This document shows positions 1 through 5,245 of a stretch of 8,778 nucleotides of DNA, in pieces. The DNA comes from Anaerolineae bacterium. Its GTDB lineage: Bacteria > Chloroflexota > Anaerolineae > JAADDB01. The stretch lies in contig WFQT01000209.1 of assembly GCA_015486895.1 (NCBI GenBank), positions 1-8,778 on the forward strand, given 5' to 3'. Under the pieces are notes generated by a model that saw only the letters and a program-made list of their open reading frames with translations, had not been told where the DNA came from and searched no databases. The position numbers and the translations under genes are program-made. The first letter of the stretch is position 1. Every line of letters starts with the position of its first letter.

Positions 1-74
1 CATCAGCGCTGATCAGCGTTCTATTTTCAAGGGAGTTATCATGAGCCTACGGCACACCACAGCGGATGAAAACA

Positions 75-134
75 CCCCCTATCCCCCAACCTTGGGGGGA
101 GCAACACACCCCCAGAATTGGGGGGGCGGGGGGC
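75..134. repeat. Paired C-run/G-run hairpins, possible terminator for the minus-strand unit
   Basis: Two consecutive small palindromes share the plan CCCCCA-N4-TGGGGG: the first at 83-98 (CCCCCAACCTTGGGGG) and the second at 109-124 (CCCCCAGAATTGGGGG). A further C5 run (75-79) and a G6 run (128-133) flank them, so the outer runs could also pair with each other. Read on the minus strand, the element lies just past the stop codon of the HD-domain gene and is followed by GTGTTTTC, so a role as a weak intrinsic terminator is possible, though the T-tract is short. The recurring 16-base unit and the variable four-base loop look more like a dispersed palindromic repeat than a purpose-built terminator. 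The G7 and G6 runs could also favour G-quadruplex-like structure. Confidence 0.55.
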
Positions 135-152
135 TATTTCCAGAGAAGTGAA

Positions 153-776
153 CTACAGCAACCCCAATACCTCAGCATCCAAGCGCCGGAAAAAATCTAC
201 CATGAATTGATGACGCTCATCAGCAATCTTCCTCGCGGCATCAGTGTAAAGCTGCTCTCGAATCCGCCGCAACTTGAAGACAAACTCATGCACGGGTGTA
301 TACGCCGGTACCTCCGGTAGCGGTTGCTGCTCTACTATAGGAATCGGCACCGTCCAGATAGGCTCACCGTGGCTACCTGCGTAAGCGAAAGCACGTGCTA
401 CGCCAATGGCACCAATAGCATCCAATTTATCTGCGTCGCTGAGACATCGTGCTTCTATTGTTTCCGGCGCCGGACCGGCGCGAAAGCGGTGCGCCATGAT
501 GGCATGGCGGACCGCCGCAACAAACGCAGTTGGCTCTCCCTCCAATAGCGACGCGGCAATATCCGCTCCCACAAGGTGGTGCCGCTCCCGGCCAGCACTT
601 TCCCCAATATCATGGAGTAACGCCGCTGTGCCCAGTACCCGCCAATCGGCATTCTCCTCTTTGCCGATACGCTCTGCCAAACGGAAAACCCGCAACACAT
701 GGTCAAAATCGTGAGCTCCACCCTTGTTGGCGTAAAGAGAGCGTGCCCGTTCCACACTGATGGGCAATGTGCTCAC
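153..776 (-). CDS. HD-domain metal-dependent phosphohydrolase (YedJ-like)
   Basis: This 207-residue cytoplasmic protein has the metal-binding pattern of the HD superfamily. HDFDHVLRV at 22-30 supplies the first histidine (H26), LLHDIGE at 53-59 carries the HD pair (H55-D56), H91 and H96 lie in the next helices, and SDADKLDAIGAIGV at 113-126 supplies the last aspartate. The DADKLDA..G block and the length fit the YedJ-like branch, whose members are predicted phosphohydrolases acting on nucleotides or other phosphate esters; the substrate cannot be read from sequence. The start is GTG at 776, with GAGG a few bases upstream inside the end of the preceding gene. The GTG overlaps the upstream TGA stop (GTGA, 776-773), which suggests translational coupling to the sugar-nucleotide fusion protein. 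The gene looks complete, with stop TAG at 155-153. Family assignment is secure, function is not. Confidence 0.9.
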   Translation of the reverse strand: MSTLPISVERARSLYANKGGAHDFDHVLRVFRLAERIGKEENADWRVLGTAALLHDIGESAGRERHHLVGADIAASLLEGEPTAFVAAVRHAIMAHRFRAGPAPETIEARCLSDADKLDAIGAIGVARAFAYAGSHGEPIWTVPIPIVEQQPLPEVPAYTPVHEFVFKLRRIREQLYTDAARKIADERHQFMVDFFRRLDAEVLGLL

Positions 777-3280
777 AATATGGCCTCAATTTTCTGACGG
801 AACTCATCTAAAAGGTGCTGCGCGTCCTCGGCACTTTCCCCTTCTACATCAATGTGGAAGATTGGCTTATCGGCGTCCGGACGTATAAGCACCCAACGTC
901 GACCACCGAGGAAAACCTTGACACCATCTAAGGTCTGCACATTACTGCTATTGCCTTGGAAGGATTCGTTAAGCATCCGCATCACTTGTCCCTTCTTCTC
1001 CCAGGGCGTATTGATCTGAATGCTGGTGACCCAGTGGGGCGGCAACCCAGCCAGAATTGCAGACAATGTCGTGTTTTGTATCGCCAGGTGTCCTAACACC
1101 TGGGCTAAAGCGATCATGCCATCCACAGAAGGATGGAAGCTAGGTACAACGAAATTACCCCGCCCATCCAGGGCTAAAATAATGTCCGGACCCTCCGATT
1201 TAGCGGTCAAGTCGTGTAAGTCATATTTACAACGAATGACCTCGCCGCCGTAGTGATGGACAATCTCATCAAGCGCCGTAGGCATAGTCACCGTGGCCAC
1301 TACTTTCTTCCCCGGATGCGTGCGCATGGTCAACTCGGCCACTGCCAAAGCAGTTTCCATTGGAGAAAGAATCCGCCCATCGGAACAAACCAGAAATAGT
1401 TTTTCGCCGCTCACATCAAGCTTAACACCCAGCGTGACATCCTCTAAGACACGCGTAATAGCCCCTAACTGCTCCAAGCCTCGCTGAAACTCAGTTTCCA
1501 AAACGGCTAACTTCTCTTCAGATTGATGGGCATTCAAAGGAACTTGCTCAACGCCAAGCTTCTGCAACAGCGATGGTAACATGATGCTACCTGAACCATA
1601 GCTGTAATCTACCACGACTTTGTAGTGCCTGTCTTTCACTACTTCCCAATCTAACGCGGATAGGAACCCCGCCTGATAGCGTTCGATCACTTCCGGAGCA
1701 TACTGAATCAAACCAATTTCCGACATATAGGCCCGGCGGAAGTCTTCTCGAAAGTAGATACGCTCGATTTTCCGGTCTACACTACTGCTCAAATCCAACC
1801 CGCTGTGGTCGAAAACGTGAATGTCTACCACCCGCTGGTCAAAAGGTGAAAGACGCACGTTGATGCCGGCCACAGCACCTGTAACCCGGGTATAGTAGCG
1901 GGCTATAGGCCCCGGCACATTGCCCAAATCCCACACGTTAACGCCAGCCGCCGGTAAACCTGCAATAATTGCCCGCTTGAGCATCCGAGAACTGCGATGC
2001 ACATCGCGATTGATTGTAATCAGCGAGCCTTTAGGAAAGTAAGCCCCCACGGCGGCCCCAACCTTAGCAGCCAGTTCTGGTGTCAGGTCCACGTTCACAA
2101 CGCCGCTGATACCAAAACGCCTAAAGAGGGTGCGTCGTGCCCGCGCCCCCCAGATGATACTTTCGTGGACTTTTGCCCCCGCCTCTACCTGCTTCTTTGG
2201 CCAGAGACGAACATTCTCATAGATGATGGCATTCTCGTGAATGGTGGAGCCATCAGCGACGACACTACCCTCTTTAAGTGTGGCCTTGGACTTTATAGAA
2301 CAGCCTTTACCGACAATCGCGCCTTCTGTGCGCACGTCTTCACCAATGTAACACCCTCGCCAGATGATGGAGTGATCAATGATAGCCCGATTATCTACCA
2401 CTGTGTCATTGCGAATCACCGAAGGACCATAGACTTTGACACCACCTTTGATCTTAACACCGCTACCCAAGAAAATTGGCCCGTAGAGTTCTGCGTCGGG
2501 TGCAATTTCAACGTCAGCGTTTTCCCTCCATATTTCACCGCCGATATTCTCCCCGACAGCAGGCAAGTTCACCTTTCCAGACAGCAAGTCCGCCGTGGCC
2601 CGGACATACTCATTGATGTTACCAACATCTGTCCAGTAGCCATCCACTACATAGCCGTAAATACTATCCGGCTGAGAGAGAAACCGGGGGAAAACGTCAT
2701 TGCTCCAGTCCACCGCTTTCCCCGGCTCAATCACGTCCAGTACTTCCGGTTCAATCACGTAAACACCGGTATTCACCTGGTCAGAAATCACTTCACTCCA
2801 GCTTGGCTTTTCCAAGAATTGAGTAATGCGTTCCTCCTCATCGGTGATGACCACCCCATACTCCAGTGGGTTTGGCACACGATAGAGCGTCAGTGTCACC
2901 TTAGCGCCCTTCTCTTTGTGAAAAGCAATGATCCTGCTTAAGTCAAAGTCAGTGAGAGCATCACCGCTAATAACAATAAACGTATCATCTTTCAGTAATT
3001 CCTGAGCGTTTTTTACGCTACCGGCAGTGCCCAACGGCACATCTTCCATGGCATACCTAATGCGCATCCCCCTATTGCTGCCATCTCCAAAATAATCCTG
3101 GATCATCTCCGCCATATACATGGTCGTCATAACAACATCAAAAATGCTGTGGCGCTTTAAGAGGTCCAAGATGTGAGAGAGCATTGGTTTGTTCACCATC
3201 GGCACCATGGGCTTCGGTCGATCTTTCGTCAAAGGCCGCAACCGCGATCCTTCTCCACCTGCCATAACTACAGCCTTCAT
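773..3280 (-). CDS. Mannose-1-phosphate guanylyltransferase-like fusion with beta-helix and degenerate phosphohexomutase domains
   Basis: This 835-residue cytoplasmic protein has three parts. Residues 1-230 are a nucleotidyltransferase that would make an NDP-sugar, probably GDP-mannose, from sugar-1-phosphate and NTP. It shows MAGGEGSRLRPLT at 6-18, ISGDALTDFD at 104-113, LEYGVV at 139-144, FLEKP at 155-159, NTGVYV at 170-175 and GYWTDVGN at 214-221. Residues 257-378 are hexapeptide left-handed beta-helix repeats. Residues 383-835 follow the phosphomannomutase/phosphoglucomutase fold: FGISG near 389, INRDVHRSS at 423-431, and a C-terminal domain ending in the phosphate-binding region. The mutase signatures are altered. 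The phosphoserine loop (usually TASHNP) reads INVRLSPFDQRV at 473-484, the metal loop (usually DGDxDR) reads DGRGN at 705-709, and RPSGTEP reads RPDADKP at 800-806. Start chosen at ATG 3280 rather than GTG 3286, because AGGAGG lies 7 bases before the ATG but only 1 base before the GTG. GDP-mannose is inferred; another NDP-hexose is possible. Confidence 0.9.
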   Translation of the reverse strand: MKAVVMAGGEGSRLRPLTKDRPKPMVPMVNKPMLSHILDLLKRHSIFDVVMTTMYMAEMIQDYFGDGSNRGMRIRYAMEDVPLGTAGSVKNAQELLKDDTFIVISGDALTDFDLSRIIAFHKEKGAKVTLTLYRVPNPLEYGVVITDEEERITQFLEKPSWSEVISDQVNTGVYVIEPEVLDVIEPGKAVDWSNDVFPRFLSQPDSIYGYVVDGYWTDVGNINEYVRATADLLSGKVNLPAVGENIGGEIWRENADVEIAPDAELYGPIFLGSGVKIKGGVKVYGPSVIRNDTVVDNRAIIDHSIIWRGCYIGEDVRTEGAIVGKGCSIKSKATLKEGSVVADGSTIHENAIIYENVRLWPKKQVEAGAKVHESIIWGARARRTLFRRFGISGVVNVDLTPELAAKVGAAVGAYFPKGSLITINRDVHRSSRMLKRAIIAGLPAAGVNVWDLGNVPGPIARYYTRVTGAVAGINVRLSPFDQRVVDIHVFDHSGLDLSSSVDRKIERIYFREDFRRAYMSEIGLIQYAPEVIERYQAGFLSALDWEVVKDRHYKVVVDYSYGSGSIMLPSLLQKLGVEQVPLNAHQSEEKLAVLETEFQRGLEQLGAITRVLEDVTLGVKLDVSGEKLFLVCSDGRILSPMETALAVAELTMRTHPGKKVVATVTMPTALDEIVHHYGGEVIRCKYDLHDLTAKSEGPDIILALDGRGNFVVPSFHPSVDGMIALAQVLGHLAIQNTTLSAILAGLPPHWVTSIQINTPWEKKGQVMRMLNESFQGNSSNVQTLDGVKVFLGGRRWVLIRPDADKPIFHIDVEGESAEDAQHLLDEFRQKIEAIL

Positions 3281-3287
3281 GATCACG

Positions 3288-3293
3288 CCTCCT
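3288..3293 (-). promoter_or_regulatory. Shine-Dalgarno AGGAGG that decides the start of the fusion gene
   Basis: A perfect AGGAGG on the minus strand lies 7 bases upstream of ATG 3280-3278. The in-frame GTG at 3286 is only 1 base away, too close for initiation, so the protein most likely begins MKAVVMAGG. Confidence 0.85.
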
Positions 3294-3320
3294 GTGTAAT
3301 ATAGAATCCAATCCCCTCCG

Positions 3321-3368
3321 CTATTTTTCGCTCACTAACCATCTCCCAGAGCCTCCAGTGAAAAATAG
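3321..3368. repeat. Inverted repeat in the leader of the fusion gene
   Basis: CTATTTTTC at 3321-3329 is the exact reverse complement of GAAAAATAG at 3360-3368. The similarity extends inwards (CGCTCACT against AGTG) if a four-base bulge is allowed. It lies 40-90 bases upstream of the minus-strand ATG, so it could be a hairpin in the mRNA leader or a two-half-site operator. Nothing in the sequence distinguishes these. Confidence 0.45.
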
Positions 3369-3416
3369 ACAATTCACTTCAATCTCACTACAATTTCTTT
3401 TTAACGTTAATCAACA

Positions 3417-3449
3417 AGACTTTTGAAGTCTCGGAAATTTCCAAAGTCT
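3417..3449. repeat. AGACTT palindromic cluster
   Basis: AGACTT (3417-3422) pairs with AAGTCT (3426-3431) around a TTG loop. GGAAATTTCC at 3433-3442 is a perfect palindrome, and AAAGTCT (3443-3449) can alternatively pair with AGACTTT (3417-3423). Three overlapping symmetries in 33 bases suggest a short dispersed palindromic repeat, not chance, although copies elsewhere in the genome cannot be seen here. Confidence 0.45.
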
Positions 3450-3460
3450 CCAATGCAACG

Positions 3461-3508
3461 GATTACACAGATTAGATAAACTAGGATTCCGTGAAAATCT
3501 GTGTAATC
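3461..3508. repeat. 13-base perfect inverted repeat GATTACACAGATT
   Basis: GATTACACAGATT at 3461-3473 and AATCTGTGTAATC at 3496-3508 are exact reverse complements separated by 22 bases. The word resembles GATTACACAGATT-type dispersed repeats that I recall from environmental bacterial genomes. Such a unit could be a small non-autonomous mobile element or hairpin. No duplicated flanking target is obvious. Confidence 0.5.
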
Positions 3509-3594
3509 AATGGTTGGCTTATTGGGTTCTATCTCGGCCATGTTAGTACCTTATCAGTGAAATTCTTGTACACTGGACAGGAAAACAAAAACTT

Positions 3595-3750
3595 AACGCA
3601 AGGCTGCAAAGATCATTAAGACGCAAAGAAAAAATAAGTAGCCAAACAGACTGGGGCGACTGGACAAAGATGGGGTTGGAGCGGTACGATCACGCACGGA
3701 GAAAACTAAGAGACTTTGCGGCTTTGCCTCTTTGCGACTTAGCGTTTGGC
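3595..3750. repeat. CTTTGCG-type short repeats in inverted orientation
   Basis: The left arm holds AACGCAAGGCTGCAAAG (3595-3611) and CGCAAAGA (3622-3629). The right arm holds CTTTGCGGCTTTGCCTC (3714-3730), TCTTTGCG (3729-3736) and AGCGTTT (3741-3747). The two 17-base blocks match as imperfect reverse complements, and the right arm also repeats CTTTGC in tandem at 7- to 9-base intervals. This degenerate GCAAAGACGCAAAG vocabulary looks like a dispersed intergenic repeat. The right end comes within 40 bases of the Nudix-GNAT start, so it may lie in that gene's leader. Confidence 0.5.
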
Positions 3751-3788
3751 TTTTCGGTTCTGGCTTGTCCAGGTTAGGAGGATATATC

Positions 3789-4751
3789 ATGGAAAAAGTC
3801 ACTTTTTGTCCCATCTGTGGACATCGCTTAGAAATGCGCTATACGGGCGAACGAGAAAGACCTGTTTGCCCAAACTGCGGTTTTGTTTACTACATGAATC
3901 CGGCCGTCGCTGCCGGTACCTTAGTCGAAGAAGAAGGGAAAGTGCTCCTCATTCGTCGCGGCGTTGAGCCACGTAAAGGATACTGGGGCCTCCCTGCTGG
4001 CTATGTCGAAGCCGATGAAAGTGCGGACGAAGCCGCCGTCCGCGAAACAATGGAAGAAACCGGCGTCCAGGTTGAAATCGATGACCTTTTAGGTGTCTAT
4101 TCCTTCGGCCAATCCATTAGCGATCGCGGCGTACTCATCCTCTATAGTGCCCACGCCACCTCCGGAGCGGTAGCCCCACACCCCGGCGACGATGCCACCG
4201 AAGCCCGTTTCTTCACACCCGCTGAAGTCCCCTCCCACGATGAATTGGCCTTTTATAGCCACCGCCTGGCTCTTTCCGAATGGCGCCGGGCCCGCGCCGT
4301 TTATTACCGAGAAGCCAGGGCTGAAGACTACAATGCTATTCTGGCACTATCTAAACAACATGGAGAAACTCTTTTCTGCTTGCCTAACGATGTCAACGGA
4401 CACTGCCACTTCACCTTAGCCTGGGATGTCAACCAGTTGGTCGGTTTTACAAGCATCAGCATACACCCTACCTCACAAGATGTGAGACTCAACCAAGTCT
4501 TTGTGGCGCCGAGTCATCGCCGCTGGGGCATCGGCAGTCATCTGCTACATCAGAGCGTTGCCTACGTACGACAGCAAGGTAAAGGGCGTATCTATGCGGA
4601 AGTGCCGGCCAGCAATACCGGCCTGGTTGTCTACTTGAAAGCGGGATTCCAGGTCGCCGGATTCATGAGCCACGCCTCTCCCCACCGCTACCCAGAAGAT
4701 CAACCGGTGCTATTCCTGATATTCCCAGCAGAGGGCAGTTCGGCATCTTAA
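3789..4751 (+). CDS. Zinc-ribbon Nudix hydrolase fused to a GNAT acetyltransferase
   Basis: This 320-residue protein has three parts. Residues 1-31 form a zinc ribbon with CPIC at 7-10 and CPNC at 27-30, like the ribbon of NADH pyrophosphatase-type Nudix proteins. Residues 37-165 are a Nudix domain with a complete Nudix box at 71-93 (G71, E77, R85-E86, E89-E90, G92), so it should hydrolyse a nucleoside diphosphate linked to another moiety. Residues 170-315 are a GNAT N-acetyltransferase domain: YYREARAEDY opens it, VFVAPSHRRWGIGSHLL (238-254) is the acetyl-CoA-binding motif A with R244-x-x-G247-x-G249, and N276 with YLKAGF (282-287) is motif B. Both domains look intact. The start is ATG at 3789, with AGGAGG 7 bases upstream; a longer TTG-started frame from 3732 runs into repeat sequence and is not credible. 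It appears to be a single-gene transcript. The substrates are unknown. Confidence 0.9.
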   Translation: MEKVTFCPICGHRLEMRYTGERERPVCPNCGFVYYMNPAVAAGTLVEEEGKVLLIRRGVEPRKGYWGLPAGYVEADESADEAAVRETMEETGVQVEIDDLLGVYSFGQSISDRGVLILYSAHATSGAVAPHPGDDATEARFFTPAEVPSHDELAFYSHRLALSEWRRARAVYYREARAEDYNAILALSKQHGETLFCLPNDVNGHCHFTLAWDVNQLVGFTSISIHPTSQDVRLNQVFVAPSHRRWGIGSHLLHQSVAYVRQQGKGRIYAEVPASNTGLVVYLKAGFQVAGFMSHASPHRYPEDQPVLFLIFPAEGSSAS

Positions 4752-4929
4752 AGAATCAGCCCGAACGGTCTCACCGGCACCATCCCCGTGGGCCAGCACG
4801 CGATATATTATACCATGGCGCGGCACATGTTGACAATCGATTATACCGGACAAGGGTAAGAAAACAGGAAGCTAAAGAGCAAGGTTAGCAGAGTGATGTC
4901 AGCCCCTCCGGAGTCGCCCAAAAGGCAGT

Positions 4930-4958
4930 TTGGCGCCTTCTCACAGGGATGCTATACT
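4930..4958 (+). promoter_or_regulatory. Candidate sigma70-type promoter for the polysaccharide operon
   Basis: TTGGCG (4930-4935, four of six against TTGACA) is followed after exactly 17 bases by TATACT (4953-4958, five of six against TATAAT). The bases TGC directly before the -10 box give an extended -10 (TGN). Transcription would start near 4965, leaving an untranslated leader of about 280 bases before the GTG at 5246. This is the best promoter match I found in the gene-free regions. It is a consensus match only, with no experimental evidence. Confidence 0.5.
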
Positions 4959-5077
4959 TGCGCCAGCCGGACATGTGCGAGCATTCCGGTTAATAGCAAT
5001 AGGATCCTTGGACACAGGGCAATAACTCCAACGTTGAGATGCCAAAACACAGAGAAAACGTAAAGCCCTTGCGCCCC

Positions 5078-5173
5078 CTAATAGTCGTCTAAAAATAATC
5101 TTCCGTTAGAAGTTCAACTTCTGCGAGAAGTTGAACTTCTAAACAGGGAAGTAATTTTTAGACGACCACTTAG
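5078..5173. repeat. Composite palindromic element with 13-base terminal inverted repeats (MITE- or REP-like)
   Basis: The outer arms GTCGTCTAAAAAT (5084-5096) and ATTTTTAGACGAC (5154-5166) are perfect reverse complements, and the symmetry extends imperfectly to CTAA (5078-5081) and TTAG (5170-5173). Inside, CTTCC (5100-5104) pairs with GGAAG (5147-5151). The core TTAGAAGTTCAACTTCT (5106-5122) pairs perfectly over 17 bases with 5126-5142 around a GCG loop. Each core arm is itself almost palindromic (AGAAGTT-C-AACTTCT), so the core is two palindromes in tandem. This long a hairpin without a T-tract is not a normal terminator. It fits a small non-autonomous mobile element or a REP-type repeat. 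It sits 73 bases before the first gene of the operon, inside its likely leader. No clear target-site duplication flanks it. Confidence 0.7.
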
Positions 5174-5245
5174 CATCCTGTTGCATGCCGGCGTTGAAAT
5201 CTTTTTAGTTCTAATTTAACCAGATCACGAGTAGAGGAAGAAAAA

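Larger units (their letters stand above)
3281..3788. other. 508-base divergent intergenic region built mostly of inverted repeats
   Basis: This gap separates the minus-strand fusion gene from the plus-strand Nudix-GNAT gene. From left to right it holds a leader inverted repeat (3321-3368), a perfect TTAACGTTAA palindrome (3401-3410), an AGACTT-type palindromic cluster (3417-3449), a 13-base inverted repeat (3461-3508) and a block of CTTTGCG-type repeats in opposite orientation (3595-3750). I found no convincing coding sequence or tRNA in it. Both flanking genes must be transcribed from here or from further away, but I could not pick a convincing -35/-10 pair for either. Confidence 0.6.
4752..5245. 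other. 494-base gene-free region ahead of the polysaccharide operon
   Basis: The stretch 4752-4929 shows no coding sequence, tRNA or strong terminator after the Nudix-GNAT gene. A sigma70-type promoter candidate lies at 4930-4958. Between it and the operon is a potential leader of about 280 bases containing a possible long-range stem (AGGGC 5016-5020 with GCCCT 5065-5069) and a strong composite hairpin (5078-5173). The Shine-Dalgarno AGAGGA and GTG start of the first glycosyltransferase close the region. Confidence 0.55.

Noticed and set aside
41..151. A 36-codon plus-strand open frame with GGGAG ahead of its ATG
   Set aside because: The body of the frame is the C-run/G-run hairpin pair (75-134), giving a P- and G-rich peptide. 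It is more simply explained as a repeat element than as a gene.
1997..2941. A 314-codon open frame on the plus strand antisense to the fusion gene
   Set aside because: It lies wholly inside a clearly real minus-strand gene with well-matched domains, has no ribosome site of note, and its product (rich in H, N, C and P) shows no recognisable domain. It is a by-product of the codon usage of the real gene.
3732..3788. A 19-codon N-terminal extension of the Nudix-GNAT protein from TTG at 3732
   Set aside because: The extension is encoded by repeat sequence and has no ribosome site, whereas ATG 3789 has AGGAGG at ideal spacing and starts directly before the zinc ribbon.
3593..3814. A 73-codon minus-strand open frame in the divergent intergenic region
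   Set aside because: It is composed mainly of the CTTTGCG-type repeats and runs into the start of the Nudix-GNAT gene. The product is low in information and matches the kind of false peptide such repeats encode.
4830..4858. TTGACA at 4830-4835 as a -35 box
   Set aside because: The hexamer is perfect, but the sequence 16-18 bases downstream (around AGGGTA) does not resemble a -10 box, and the nearby TATACC is only 6 bases away.
5013..5067. Possible GEMM-I (cyclic di-GMP) riboswitch: CACAGGGCAA (5013-5022) and ACGTAAAGCC (5058-5067) resemble its conserved segments
   Set aside because: The hairpin with a GNRA loop expected between the two segments is not there, and the downstream conserved part with its receptor stem is missing. 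A covariance-model search against the GEMM family would settle it; a significant hit would reverse this.
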